Part shown: positions 46,050-55,954 of the stretch, piece after piece
How positions within the stretch are numbered: position 1 is the first letter of the stretch
Layout: the number at the start of each line of letters is the position of its first letter
DNA from: Cyanomargarita calcarea GSE-NOS-MK-12-04C
Lineage (GTDB): Bacteria; Cyanobacteriota; Cyanobacteriia; Cyanobacteriales; Nostocaceae
Assembly: GCA_019359595.1 (NCBI GenBank)
Contig: JAHHGZ010000042.1
Coordinates: forward strand, 1 to 64,000
DNA: 64,000 bases
Direction of reading: 5' to 3'
The notes under the pieces: generated by a model
What the model was told of the DNA's origin: nothing
Seen by the model: only the letters and a program-made list of their open reading frames with translations
The model's database searches: none
Translations under genes and position numbers: made by a program

Positions 46050-47654
46050 TTAAAACTGTGATAAGCGGTGCTGGTAATGGTTGACAATTTTGGTTGTAAC
46101 TTCAGACACACTTAAGCCATCGCTTTGAATTTCAACCGCATCTGCTGCTTTTCGTAAGGGGGAAACCTGACGCGTACTGTCTTTCCAATCGCGTTCGGCA
46201 ATGTCCTTTTCCAACTGATCCAAACTCACTCCAGTTTGACCTTGTTTTTGAAAGTCATCTTGGCGGCGACGGGCGCGTTCGCTTACAGAAGCGGTTAAGA
46301 AGATTTTCACTTCGGCATCAGGGAAGACGTGGCTGCCAATGTCTCGTCCTTCCGCAACTAAACCGCCTTTTTTACCCCAATTTTGCTGTTGTTTCACCAG
46401 CGCTTGACGTACAGAGCTTTGTGCTGCGATCGCCGATACTTTAGATGTTACTGATGGGGTACGAATTACCTGGGTAACATCATTATTATTAATCCAAACC
46501 CGCACCGGGGACTGTAAATCCTGGCTCGGTGTGAGTTGAATTTCACACTTACTAACTAATTCCGCGATCGCACACTCATCATTAAGATCAATCCCTGCTT
46601 GCAGCACCAACCAGGTCACAGCACGGTACATTGCTCCTGTATCCAAATATACTAAACCCAAGTTTGCTGCCACTTGACGAGCGACGGTAGATTTTCCCGC
46701 GCCGGCAGGTCCATCAATGGCGATGATGGGTTGGCGATCGCGCAGCATGGTATTGTCAATCAAACGTGTGGAACCAAGACGAGCAGCGATCGCAATCATT
46801 CCTTCCTCCTCAATTGTTTGTAAAGGCATCAAAGTAGTCGGTTCAACCAATTCAATATATTCCACGAAAACAGTACTGACCATTGCCACTTCTTGCTGCA
46901 CCACTGCAAGGAGCTTTTTGCAATCGCGAACACCTTCTATGAAAGCTAATTTGGCTTGTTGCAAGCCCCGAAACAAAACCGCAGCCTGTTGTTTTTCTGT
47001 TGCAGTCAAATATTGATTCCGGGAACTGGTGGCAAGACCAGAAGCTTCCCTTACCGTTGGACAAGCAACAATCTCTATGGACAAATTTAAATCAGCTACT
47101 AGCCGTCTAATAACTGCCAGTTGTTGACCGTCTTTTTGACCAAAGTAGGCGCGATCAGGCTGCACCAAATTGAAAAGTTTGGTCACAATCGTAGCTACAC
47201 CCTGAAAGTGACCCAGCCGAGAACGACCACACAAGCCTGATATCATAGCAGATGGAGGGATAACTTGTGTCTTTTTTGATTCTTGTATATTTTTCTCGCC
47301 AACTTCCATTTCGTCCGGACTCGGCGCAAAAATAGCATCTACCCCTGCTTGTTCGCATAGTAGTCTATCTTGCTCTAAAGTTCGGGGATAGTGCTGATAA
47401 TCTTCCCTTGGGCCAAACTGTAGCGGATTCACAAAAATACTAACAATCACCCTGGCATTCTCTTGCTTTGCCCGTCGAATCAAGCTTAAATGACCTTGAT
47501 GCAAGGCTCCCATTGTAGGTACCAAACCGATCGCTGTTTGGTACCAACTAGTCACCTCATGCTGTAGTTGCTCAGAAGGCGGCAATTGCTCGATTCCGGA
47601 GCGACATTTCGCTAAATAGCAGCGTAAAGCTGCGACTGTCGTCAGCAGGCGCAC
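46050..47654 (-). CDS. panC/cmk: Bifunctional pantoate-beta-alanine ligase/cytidylate kinase
   Basis: A 534-residue fusion found in cyanobacteria. Residues 1-285 are PanC (pantothenate synthesis), with GLVPTMGALHQGHLSLIRRA, the HIGH-like nucleotide site, and SIFVNPLQFGPREDYQHYPR. From about 310 it is cytidylate kinase, with the P-loop IDGPAGAGKSTVARQVA (about 320), LDTGAMYRAVTWLV and GGLVAEGRDIGSHVFPD. CMK phosphorylates CMP and dCMP. The fusion is normal for the phylum. The start near 47654 gives the usual MRLLTTVAALR. Confidence 0.96.
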   Translation of the reverse strand: MRLLTTVAALRCYLAKCRSGIEQLPPSEQLQHEVTSWYQTAIGLVPTMGALHQGHLSLIRRAKQENARVIVSIFVNPLQFGPREDYQHYPRTLEQDRLLCEQAGVDAIFAPSPDEMEVGEKNIQESKKTQVIPPSAMISGLCGRSRLGHFQGVATIVTKLFNLVQPDRAYFGQKDGQQLAVIRRLVADLNLSIEIVACPTVREASGLATSSRNQYLTATEKQQAAVLFRGLQQAKLAFIEGVRDCKKLLAVVQQEVAMVSTVFVEYIELVEPTTLMPLQTIEEEGMIAIAARLGSTRLIDNTMLRDRQPIIAIDGPAGAGKSTVARQVAANLGLVYLDTGAMYRAVTWLVLQAGIDLNDECAIAELVSKCEIQLTPSQDLQSPVRVWINNNDVTQVIRTPSVTSKVSAIAAQSSVRQALVKQQQNWGKKGGLVAEGRDIGSHVFPDAEVKIFLTASVSERARRRQDDFQKQGQTGVSLDQLEKDIAERDWKDSTRQVSPLRKAADAVEIQSDGLSVSEVTTKIVNHYQHRLSQF

Positions 47655-47739
47655 AAAATACCCCTAGTTTTACTGTATCCCTCCCCCGTTAGTTTATCTC
47701 TGAAATCGGGAGAAGGCTATTTTAAACTAAGGGAATAAG

Positions 47740-47895
47740 AATTTGTTAGTGGTTAGTTGTTGGTTGTTGGTTGTTGGTTGTTGGTTGTTGGTTGGAGCGT
47801 TCAAACGAATAACCACTAACCACTAACCACTAACTCCTAACTCCTAACTCCTAACTCCTAACTCCTAACTCCTAACTCCTAACTCCTAACTCTTA
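47740..47895. repeat. Heptamer repeat array between panC/cmk and rlpA
   Basis: GTTGGTTGTTG-type repeats (47757-47795) followed by CCACTAA and CCTAACT repeats (47815-47893). Short tandem repeats only, no gene. Confidence 0.85.
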
Positions 47896-47897
47896 AA

Positions 47898-48974
47898 TTA
47901 CCGTCCCAGGACTTCAATCTTGACTGGTGCAACCCCACTGCCCATCATTCCCAAAATGCGTGCGGCAGCAACGGAAAGGTCAATAACTCGGCCACGAATG
48001 AATGGACCGCGGTCATTAATCCGCACGACGACAGATTTGCCGTTGCGGGTGTTGGTGACCCGAACCTTAGTACCAAAGGGTAAGCTGCGATGGGCTGCGG
48101 TCATGCCTTCGGGATGGAATCTTTCACCACTGGCGGTACTATTGCCCGATCCATCATAGCCATAGAAGGAAGCCACTCCCTTCAAGGTTAGGCGTATTGG
48201 ACCGATGGAAATCTCGTTTGTCAGATTTTGTGGCAGTTTTGGCAATGACGTAGGGAATGCGAATCCTACTTTTAATTGCTGTGGTAAGTTCTGAATCTCA
48301 CTGATCGGAGATGCATTGCCGATAAGTCTGCGCATCCGGTTGGTCGCTTGCAATGCATCTTGTGCAAGATTATTGGTTGTATCTGGCAACCTTGTCGAGC
48401 GATTGATTTCTACAAGGTTGGAACCATTGACTTTGATAACGTAGCCTTCCCTTGCTTTTTCCTGATTAGATTCGGCTTTATTTTGGGCTTGGTTTGCGGT
48501 GACCGATTCTCCACCTCCATTCCAACTTACACTAATCTGACTCGCATCTACATTATCTCGCAATAGCTGGTTTATCTGTGCCGCTACTACAGTTGCTCTT
48601 TGAACTGGGTCAAAGTCTTTATTTGAGCCAATTTCACTAGCCGAATCAGCTTCAGAATTGCCGATTACCCCAACTTTAGTATCACTATTTGCAACTGACT
48701 CTTGACCGAGAAACGTGAGAACAGGAATATTACGAATGAACAGCGTTGCCGCCTGACGACCGACCTGTGTGTGAGGATGTACTTCTGCGATTACAGCATC
48801 CGAGGCAAGTTTTCGGTTAGGGGATTGGTACTCTCCCACTTTCACCACATTCTTAGAAAGTGGTTCTTCGGAAGGGGTCGCCGTTCCCCTGGTTGTTTCA
48901 GCTTTACCGATTGAGGGTATCCCCAAAACAGTCATTGACAGGGCGACAGTAGTCCACAAATATCTTTGATTCAT
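47898..48974 (-). CDS. rlpA: RlpA-like septal lytic transglycosylase
   Basis: A 358-residue exported protein. The signal peptide is [20 protein letters not shown] up to about residue 25 (SIGKAET). The C-terminal double-psi beta-barrel, about 262-355, has [20 protein letters not shown], then [18 protein letters not shown] and [19 protein letters not shown] with the catalytic Asp region, as in RlpA, which cuts denuded peptidoglycan glycan strands. The middle part is low-conservation linker. It is followed downstream by CCTAACT repeats. Confidence 0.9.
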   Translation of the reverse strand: MNQRYLWTTVALSMTVLGIPSIGKAETTRGTATPSEEPLSKNVVKVGEYQSPNRKLASDAVIAEVHPHTQVGRQAATLFIRNIPVLTFLGQESVANSDTKVGVIGNSEADSASEIGSNKDFDPVQRATVVAAQINQLLRDNVDASQISVSWNGGGESVTANQAQNKAESNQEKAREGYVIKVNGSNLVEINRSTRLPDTTNNLAQDALQATNRMRRLIGNASPISEIQNLPQQLKVGFAFPTSLPKLPQNLTNEISIGPIRLTLKGVASFYGYDGSGNSTASGERFHPEGMTAAHRSLPFGTKVRVTNTRNGKSVVVRINDRGPFIRGRVIDLSVAAARILGMMGSGVAPVKIEVLGR

Positions 48975-49745
48975 GCGTCCGAATTTTTAAAGCGATTGGA
49001 GAACAGAGATTTTTCGATTCGTGGGATTTCGCACCAAATGAGAGTGACATTCCCAAAATTATCGAACTCGTTCCGTTTTCACTTTTTGTCTATAACTGCA
49101 ACAGACTAGCACGAACCTTTTACCTTGGGGATCGGGGTTTTAGCGTAAAGGTTGGTAAACTCATCAAATTTTAATTGCTATTTCAAGGGCAAAACCTTTT
49201 ACAAAAGGGGATTTTGGCAATGTAGCCATTTTTTTTAAATTAAAAATTTTAATTATGGAAACTTAACCGTATTGGAAAATTAAATTAATGCTGCGGCATC
49301 TACGGCTGTCGAGCTAGCTAATTGAATGTTAATGTTCTTAAAAAAGTATGATTTTTAATTTTTTATAGCAGTAATATTACATAGATGACTTATGTATAAA
49401 CACTTTGGTTTTTATATTTTAATAGCTAGCATCCAGCCTAAAAAGCTGATTAGTTATAGCTTCTGATTGAAGTGAGGGTGTTAAAATATGGCGTTTGCTA
49501 CTGACTATTGACAAACAATACAAGTATTCAAACTATCTTGAGATAAATTATTTATTTAATCTGTTGCAACGTACACAAGCTATGATTCACGTATTTCATA
49601 GCTAATATTGGTTAATTTGTCAAATAAGATACGGTTATTATCTGTGGCGATAAGGAGTAAAAATCGAATATCGATAGAGTTTGTTGCAATTTTTGCGTAA
49701 GTCCTATATGTGGAGGATAATCTTGTAAAGCAAAGTGTGAGCATT
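48975..49745. other. Gene-free stretch upstream of glutaminase
   Basis: About 750 bases of AT-rich sequence with no recognisable gene between the divergent rlpA and glsA. A TGCGTAAGTCCTAT copy of the GACTTACGCA repeat lies just before the glsA start. Confidence 0.45.
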
Positions 49746-50750
49746 ATGGTAAAACAAGGAGATTTTGAAATAGTTGCATCGCCATTTCAAGCTGTTCTTA
49801 ACGATTTGCATAGCAAGTACAAATTGCTGCAAGATGGTGCAGTCGCAAACTACATTCCAGAATTGGCTAAAGTCAATCCAGATTTATTCAGTATCTGCGT
49901 TGTAACTGTCAACGGTGAAGTTTACGAAGTTGGCGATTACAAACGCTTATTTACCATCCAGTCAATTTCTAAGGTGTTTACCTATGGACTGGCACTCTCA
50001 GATTGTGGACGGGATTATGTTTTAACTAGAGTTGGTGTAGAACCAACGGGGGACGCATTCAATGCAATTGTTTTGGATGAACAATCAAAGCGTCCTTACA
50101 ATCCAATGGTAAACGCAGGAGCGATCGCCACTACAAGCTTAATCCAAGGAGCCAATCCAACGGAACGCCTGAATCGGGTTTTGGATATGTTTAGACGTTA
50201 TCTTGGACACGATGTTTTTGTGGATATGTCCGTATTTACCTCAGAACGCAGCACCGGACATCGCAATCGAGCAATGGCGCATTTGATGTTAAATTTTGGG
50301 ATGATTGACCATAACATCGAAGAATCGCTGGATTTATATTTTCAACAGTGCGCTGTGATGGTGAATTGTCAGGATTTGGCAGTGATGGCAGCGACTTTAG
50401 CAAATAAAGGTATTAATCCAATTACCACAGAACAGGCAGTTGATGGCCGTTATATTAAAGATATTCTCAGCGTGATGCATACTTGTGGGATGTATAATTT
50501 TGCCGGTGAATGGGCTTATAAAGTTGGGATTCCGGCAAAAAGTGGGGTGAGTGGTGGGATTATTGCCGTAGTTCCAGGTAAGATGGGGATTGCTGTATTT
50601 TCACCGCTTTTGGATGTCCGTGGTAACAGCGTGCGCGGTGTGAAGGTGTGCGAGGAACTTTCTTTCCAGTTGGGTCTGCACTTATTTGACTGTTTGGGTA
50701 ATGGAAGAAGGAAGAAGGAAGAAGGAAGAAAGAAAAATGTCCGTTTTTAG
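49746..50750 (+). CDS. glsA: Glutaminase A
   Basis: A serine-dependent glutaminase turning glutamine into glutamate and ammonia, of the beta-lactamase-like fold. The Ser-x-x-Lys motif is in [16 protein letters not shown]; further marks are [35 protein letters not shown], and the C-terminal [20 protein letters not shown] use ATG 49746 (MVKQGDFEI); a GTG at 49710 would add 12 residues and cannot be excluded. The last 16 codons ([12 protein letters not shown]) are coded by GAAGGAA heptamer repeats that have replaced the normal end of the gene. Confidence 0.9.
   Translation: MVKQGDFEIVASPFQAVLNDLHSKYKLLQDGAVANYIPELAKVNPDLFSICVVTVNGEVYEVGDYKRLFTIQSISKVFTYGLALSDCGRDYVLTRVGVEPTGDAFNAIVLDEQSKRPYNPMVNAGAIATTSLIQGANPTERLNRVLDMFRRYLGHDVFVDMSVFTSERSTGHRNRAMAHLMLNFGMIDHNIEESLDLYFQQCAVMVNCQDLAVMAATLANKGINPITTEQAVDGRYIKDILSVMHTCGMYNFAGEWAYKVGIPAKSGVSGGIIAVVPGKMGIAVFSPLLDVRGNSVRGVKVCEELSFQLGLHLFDCLGNGRRKKEEGRKKNVRF
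50704..50735 (+). repeat. GAAGGAA heptamer repeat in glsA 3' end
   Basis: Four or so copies of GAAGAAG/GAAGGAA units, the complement of the CTTCCTT repeats near 15.5 kb, run through the last codons of glsA. Confidence 0.8.
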
Positions 50751-51139
50751 ATGGGGATTCACAACCCAATTCAAACCGGACGAACCTGCGGAAGGTCAAA
50801 GTCTTAAAAAGAACAGCGGGGATAAAGATTCTAATGATAACCATAGACAATGGTATTAATGAAAGAATTTTTATAAAGTATTTATAGCGCTGCATCATGG
50901 GTGTTGAAAAGTTAAGTATAATTTTCTGTGAAGAATAAATGTTATTTTTTACAATAGGTTGATAAACGTAAAAAATGTAAACAAAAACCCTCGTTCAATA
51001 CACAATTGGTAGTTGTAATTAGTATTGCGGTTTTGGTTTTCTTGACATTAACGCAGCTACAGCAAATTTCAACTTTGTGAGGTACAGAAATACCCCTCCC
51101 CAACCCTCCCCTTGCCAAGGGGAGGGGGTGTACTTCATT

Positions 51140-51404
51140 TACTTGCAAAGTGCTGTATCTGCTTTTTTTGGTCGGCGTTTGAGCGCTGAGGTAGTGAAAA
51201 CTGAGGTTTTAAAAGAAAGCACAGAACGGCTTGAGCAAGTTGTCAAACAGCGGACTTTTCAATTAGAAGCGGCAAAATTGATTGCTGAAGCGGCTAACCG
51301 TGTCAAGGAATTTAGCCCGACTTCATGAAGGTGATATTACACTAAAGTCCGAGTTGGGATGCGGTAGTTGTTTTATTTTATTATTACCATCGGCGTTTGA
51401 TTAG
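51140..51404 (+). pseudogene. Sensor histidine kinase relic with internal deletion
   Basis: The first part (51140-51328) reads ERLEQVVKQRTFQLEAAKLI and AEAANRVKEF, the linker before the phosphoacceptor domain of cyanobacterial hybrid kinases. One frame over, 51308-51404 reads LARLHEGDITLKSELGCGSC and FILLLPSAFD, the end of a HATPase domain. The phosphoacceptor His (H-box) and most of the ATPase domain between these are absent, so a deletion has joined the two ends out of frame. No activity is expected. Confidence 0.65.
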
Positions 51405-51523
51405 ATAAGGTAAAAAATATGTCAAAAAAATTGATACAACAGAAGATATTACCGATGTCCTCCAAAGAAGAGAAGAACTTGATAAATTATGTGAAACTGT
51501 AAGCTAAAATAATGAGGGTAGTT

Positions 51524-51802
51524 ATGCCTGAAAGAAAGTCGATGAATATCAATATTGATATACCTGATGAGGTGCGCGTTTATGTAGAGGCACAAGTAAT
51601 GGTAGGTGCCTATAATAGCATTGGCGAATATTTTCTGGATTTGGTGCAGCAAGACCAAAAACGCAAGGCACAAGCGAAGTTAGAAGCACTTTTGCTCGAA
51701 GGTATTGATTCTGAAGGTCAGGAAGCGACACCAGATTATTGGCAAAATTTGCGTTCTACAGTTTTAAACCAGAGCAGTACGGGGACGCTGAACGACGCAT
51801 GA
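51524..51802 (+). CDS. parD: ParD-like antitoxin
   Basis: A 92-residue antitoxin with an N-terminal ribbon-helix-helix (MNINIDIPDEVRVYVEAQV, then GAYNSIGEYFLDLVQQDQKR), typical of ParD/CopG. The C-terminal half is an acidic, helical toxin-binding region. The start could be ATG 51524 or 51542. The stop overlaps the parE start as ATGA, so the two are coupled. ParD represses the operon and blocks ParE. Confidence 0.88.
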   Translation: MPERKSMNINIDIPDEVRVYVEAQVMVGAYNSIGEYFLDLVQQDQKRKAQAKLEALLLEGIDSEGQEATPDYWQNLRSTVLNQSSTGTLNDA

Positions 51803-52131
51803 ACTATCGATTAATTATCAAAGACCGGGCAACACAAGATTTGCGGCAGCAGGCAAATTATATATTGGTCAATGGTAATGTGGATGTAGCAGTTAAATTC
51901 TTAAGTGCTGCGGAAGTGGCGTTTGCTCAGTTAACAAAGACTCCTGGTATCGGAAAAGTAACGGAGTTGGTGGTATCGAGATTTGGGGAAATCCGGCAAT
52001 GGCGCATGAAAGATTTTAAGGATTATCTGATTTTCTATCGTATTCAGGATGCTACTGTTGAGATTCTTCGGATATTTCATGGAGCAAGAGATTTAGCAGA
52101 TGTACTTAGCGAATTAGACGAAGAGTTTTAA
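51799..52131 (+). CDS. parE: ParE/RelE-family toxin
   Basis: A 110-residue toxin of the ParE/RelE fold. It begins MNYRLIIKDRATQDLRQQAN, and shows the family's C-terminal pattern RQWRMKDFKDYLIFYRI followed by VEILRIFHGARDLADVL. ParE toxins poison DNA gyrase. Start chosen at ATG 51799, which overlaps the parD stop by four bases; the longer frame from 51739 runs through parD and is not real. Looks intact. Confidence 0.9.
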   Translation: MNYRLIIKDRATQDLRQQANYILVNGNVDVAVKFLSAAEVAFAQLTKTPGIGKVTELVVSRFGEIRQWRMKDFKDYLIFYRIQDATVEILRIFHGARDLADVLSELDEEF

Positions 52132-52549
52132 CCCAAAATAAAACTTGATAGTAAGGAGAATCAGCAGGTATTAGAATAAGTTAAAGCTGCGTCACAGGAA
52201 TCGTATGTGGAGCGTAATTATCCGCGTTTATCTGCGTACCCTGCACCGAAGCTGCTCCTTTGTCTATATCTGCGGTTTTGATCTCTTATGTGCACTTTAT
52301 TTACTTGCAATTTGCTTAATGGTTTTCTGTCAAAGTAGCTGCAATTCAAATACCGGGAGTAGTAGAAGTTCGTTCAGCATTTTTCAAGGCTTGTTCAATA
52401 AGAATCCAAGAATAATGCTTTTTCGTAAGTATTTGTTTCAAGATCCTTTACTCTTCCTAATAAACTGACTATCCAATCCACCTGAATTGGTTTAGGCTGA
52501 TTACTTTCACTCGTGTTCAAAGAATTACTCGCTGTGATGAAATATCATC

Positions 52550-52684
52550 ACAGCATAGCAATATTTCCAGCCCTCAACTCACAGATATACCCACACCCGC
52601 ACTCTCATTAGCCATCCGATCCACCGCACACACGTCATAGGTTCCTGGTTCCACGGTGGTGAAATTCGTCCCACGAGACAATAA
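52550..52684 (-). pseudogene. Duplicated 3' end of the SLH/GHL10 gene
   Basis: On the minus strand this reads LSRGTNFTTVEPGTYDVCAV then DRMANESAGVGISVS and a stop. This is the C-terminus of the protein coded at 55955-57982, with about nine base differences over some 125 bases. The match starts just outside the stop codon and ends abruptly near 52684. It is a partial duplicate lying on the other side of the CHAT gene. The rest of 52132-52549 holds no gene I can recognise. Confidence 0.85.
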
Positions 52685-52782
52685 TGGTACGTGTCGGTTG
52701 AGCTTGCATAACCCCCGACAGATGAGAAATATATCTTGGTGAAGCTTGCTTTACTAACTACTTCTTTCACTCAGGACTTGAA

Positions 52783-55599
52783 ATGACATCCATGAGTTAT
52801 GACCAACTTAGTTTAACCGCATTGATGGCTCTCATTTTGACTACTTCACTACCAATCGCAAATTTGCCTCCACTATTCCAAGGGTCGCAAGTATTGGCGC
52901 AATCACCAGCAGACCGCAAAGCAGAAGCAGACCGACTGTTTGTGCAAGGTATTGAGCAAGCTAATACCATTCAATTTAGAGCAGCATTACAATCTTGGCA
53001 ACAAGCACTAAAAATCTACCAAGAAATAAAAGACCGTAAAGGTGAGGGTGGTGCACTTGCGAATCTGGCTAATATTTACAAAGCTTTAGAGAACTACCCC
53101 AAAATTATTGAGTACTACAAGGAGTACTTGCCCATCGCACGAGAAACAAAAAACCGTAAAGGTGAGAGTGATGCACTTTTTAATATTGGTCTTGCCTACG
53201 CTAGCCTGCAAGATTACACCAAAGCGATTGAGTATTACGAGCAAGGATTGCCAATCGCACGAGAAATTAAAGACCATCAAAATGAGTTTTACACTCTTGG
53301 AAATCTTGGTATTACCTATCTTCAACTGAAAAACTACCGCAAAGCAATTGAATATGAACAGCAGTACTTGGCGATCGCACAAAAAATCAAAGACCTTCCA
53401 AGGGAACTGCAAGGACTGAAACTTCTTGCTGTTGCCTATCAAGGATTGTCAGACTTCCCAAAAGCCTTGGAGTTCTCGCAGCAAGGTTTGGCTATAGCAA
53501 AAGAAATAAAAGACCGGAATGAACAGGGGCAATTACAGGGACTACTCGGTATGGTCTACCTTAATCTAAGAGACTACCCCAAAGCTGTTGAGTCTAATAA
53601 GCAGAGTTTAGCGATCGCCCGCGAATTTAAATCCCGTGACAGCGAGGGTAATGCACTGGATAATCTTGGCAATGCCTACATGGCATTGGGAGACTACCCC
53701 AAAGCTATGGAGTATTATCAGCAGAGTTTAGCGATCGCTCGTGAAATTAAAGACCGCTCAACAGAGCATAGAACACTAAATGGTCTTGCCTCTGCCTACA
53801 TGGCATTGGGAGACTACCCCAAAGCTATGGAGTATTATCAGCAGAATTTAGCGATCGCTCGTGAAATTAAAGATGATTTAGGGGAGATTATTGCACTGGG
53901 TAATATAGGTCTTGTCTACATGTTATTGGGAGACTACCCCAAAGGGATTGAGTACTTTCAGCAAGAGTTAACGAACGCACGGAAAATAAAAGATCCTTTC
54001 GGTGAGAAATTGGCTTTGAAACATTTCGCTTTTTTCTATCTTCTATCGGGAGATTACCCCAAAGCGATTGAGTACTTTCAGCAAGAGTTAACGAACGCAC
54101 GGAAAATAAAAGATACTAACGGAAAGAGCTTTGCGCTGAATAATTTAGGGCTAGCTTTCTACAAACAAGGAAATTTGACTCTGGCAGAAAGTAATTTAAT
54201 TGAGGCAATCAAATTTCAAGAATCTCTACGAGCAAAAGAATTAAAGGATATAGAAAAAATCCCATTTTATGACACGCAAAGAAATGCATACGAAACTCTA
54301 CAAAAAGTCCTAATCGCCCAAAATAAAACTGATGCAGCTTTAGAAATAGCCGAACGTGGAAGAGGACGTGCTTTTGTGGAGTTACTTGCTTCTCGAATCT
54401 TCTCTAACCCCAAGGAACAATCACCCACTCCACCAACAATTACAGAAATTAAACAAATTGCCAAACAGCAAAATTCCACTCTCGTACAATATTCAATTAT
54501 TAGTTCGGATGAATTCAAAGAAGGTAAACAACTAGCTCAAGAATTAGAACTATACATTTGGGTAATTAAACCCACAGGTGAAGTTACCTTCCGCAAAGCT
54601 GACCTGAAACCCCTGTGGCAAAAAGAAAATACAACTCTGGCAAAACTTGTTATCACCAGCCGCAACTCCATCGGTGCGAGAGGTACGTCTTTTCGCGGCA
54701 TCAAGGTAACTTACAACCCCAATACACCCAAAGCCAAAAACAATTTAAAGCGTCTACACGAATTATTAATCAACCCCATCGCTGACTTATTACCCAAAAA
54801 CTCTAACGACAGAGTTATCTTTATTCCCCAAAGTAGCCTATTCCTCGTCCCCTTCGCCGCATTACAAGATTCAGACGGTAAATACCTGATTGAAAAACAC
54901 ACGATTCTCACATCCCCATCAATTCAGGTTTTAGATTTAACCCACAAACAGAGACAACGGATCGGGACACAACCCATACAGGGGAAAGATACGCTGATTG
55001 TTGGTAATCCGACGATGCCTTTTCTAGCACCAAAAATCGGGGAAACTCCGCAACAGTTAATACCTTTACCTGGTGCAGAACGGGAAGCAAATGCAATTAG
55101 CAAGTTACTCAAAACCGAACCTCTCATGGGCAACAAAGCCACAGAAGCAACTGTAGTCAAGCGTTTACCCGAAGCGCGATTTGTGCATTTAGCAACCCAC
55201 GGTTTATTTGATGATATCCAAGGATTAAATAGCGGTATTGCTTTGACTCCATCCGGCAAGGATGATGGTTTATTAACAGCCTCGGAAATCCTCGATTTAA
55301 AACTCAATGTCGAATTAGTTGTTTTAAGCGCTTGTGACACCGGACGCGGACGCATTTCTGGGGATGGGGTAATTGGTTTATCTCGTTCCTTAATTAGTGC
55401 GGGTGTATCCAGTGTCTTAGTATCCCTTTGGTCGGTTCCAGATGCGCCTACAGCACTATTAATGACGGAATTTTATCAAAATATTCAAAAAGGCTCTGAT
55501 AAGGCGCAAGCACTGCGGCAGGCGATGATGACGACGATGAAAAATAATCCGAATCCCGTTGATTGGGCAGCTTTTACTCTCATTGGGGAAGCGGAGTAG
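52783..55599 (+). CDS. CHAT domain protein with TPR array
   Basis: A 938-residue relative of the protein at 4727-8506. The N-terminus (LALILTTSLPIANLPPLFQG, ending near VLAQSPADRK) is a likely signal peptide. Residues about 45-480 are ten or so TPR units of about 40 residues, several nearly identical in DNA (DYPKAMEYYQQSLAIAREIK). The CHAT domain has His in HLATHGLFDD (about 804) and Cys in LSACDTGRG (about 849), followed by SLWSVPDAPTALLM. Both catalytic residues are present. Substrate unknown. The gene is bracketed by the GHL10 gene and its partial copy. Confidence 0.92.
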   Translation: MTSMSYDQLSLTALMALILTTSLPIANLPPLFQGSQVLAQSPADRKAEADRLFVQGIEQANTIQFRAALQSWQQALKIYQEIKDRKGEGGALANLANIYKALENYPKIIEYYKEYLPIARETKNRKGESDALFNIGLAYASLQDYTKAIEYYEQGLPIAREIKDHQNEFYTLGNLGITYLQLKNYRKAIEYEQQYLAIAQKIKDLPRELQGLKLLAVAYQGLSDFPKALEFSQQGLAIAKEIKDRNEQGQLQGLLGMVYLNLRDYPKAVESNKQSLAIAREFKSRDSEGNALDNLGNAYMALGDYPKAMEYYQQSLAIAREIKDRSTEHRTLNGLASAYMALGDYPKAMEYYQQNLAIAREIKDDLGEIIALGNIGLVYMLLGDYPKGIEYFQQELTNARKIKDPFGEKLALKHFAFFYLLSGDYPKAIEYFQQELTNARKIKDTNGKSFALNNLGLAFYKQGNLTLAESNLIEAIKFQESLRAKELKDIEKIPFYDTQRNAYETLQKVLIAQNKTDAALEIAERGRGRAFVELLASRIFSNPKEQSPTPPTITEIKQIAKQQNSTLVQYSIISSDEFKEGKQLAQELELYIWVIKPTGEVTFRKADLKPLWQKENTTLAKLVITSRNSIGARGTSFRGIKVTYNPNTPKAKNNLKRLHELLINPIADLLPKNSNDRVIFIPQSSLFLVPFAALQDSDGKYLIEKHTILTSPSIQVLDLTHKQRQRIGTQPIQGKDTLIVGNPTMPFLAPKIGETPQQLIPLPGAEREANAISKLLKTEPLMGNKATEATVVKRLPEARFVHLATHGLFDDIQGLNSGIALTPSGKDDGLLTASEILDLKLNVELVVLSACDTGRGRISGDGVIGLSRSLISAGVSSVLVSLWSVPDAPTALLMTEFYQNIQKGSDKAQALRQAMMTTMKNNPNPVDWAAFTLIGEAE

Positions 55600-55705
55600 G
55601 AGACGGGAGCAAGGCCTAGTCTCTACCTGGATTCAGCAACCCCATATTTCAAGCGATGTTGCTGATTTTGATTGTGAAAATAATTTTGTGCGATATAAAA
55701 CTGTT

Positions 55706-55734
55706 GTAGAGACCTAGCATTGCTAGGTCTCTAC
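55706..55734. terminator. Perfect hairpin after CHAT gene
   Basis: GTAGAGACCTAGCA and TGCTAGGTCTCTAC with a one-base centre, 107 bases after the CHAT stop. No T run; may be a terminator or a small repeat. Confidence 0.5.
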
Positions 55735-55792
55735 ATTACCCCTGTTAAGGTGACTCAATAACTAGTGTAAAATACCTAATCTTTACTCTTAC

Positions 55793-55865
55793 CTTCGCGT
55801 TCTTCGTTACTTCGCGGTTAAAAAAAAAGATATGTTTTAACCGCGAAGACGCGAAGAACGCGAAG
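55793..55865. repeat. Long imperfect palindrome between CHAT and GHL10 genes
   Basis: Thirty-one bases starting CTTCGCGTTCTTCG are matched by their complement, ending GAAGAACGCGAAG, with about three mismatches and an AT-rich loop. The gap 55600-55954 holds no gene. TACCTGGATTCAGCA occurs on both sides of it (55626 and 55922). Confidence 0.75.
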
Positions 55866-55954
55866 AAAAAACCATTTTACAGCCTACACCTTAACAGCCG
55901 TAGTCTCTACATCCAAATTCATACCTGGATTCAGCATAGCGATATTTCAAGCCC

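Noticed and set aside
50560-50898. Minus-strand frame antisense to the end of glsA
   Set aside because: It overlaps a well-supported gene and the GAAGGAA repeat, and shows no family marks.
52205-52468. 87-codon plus-strand frame before the second CHAT gene
   Set aside because: Cys- and Leu-rich with no pattern, starting within a common TATCTGCGT-type repeat.
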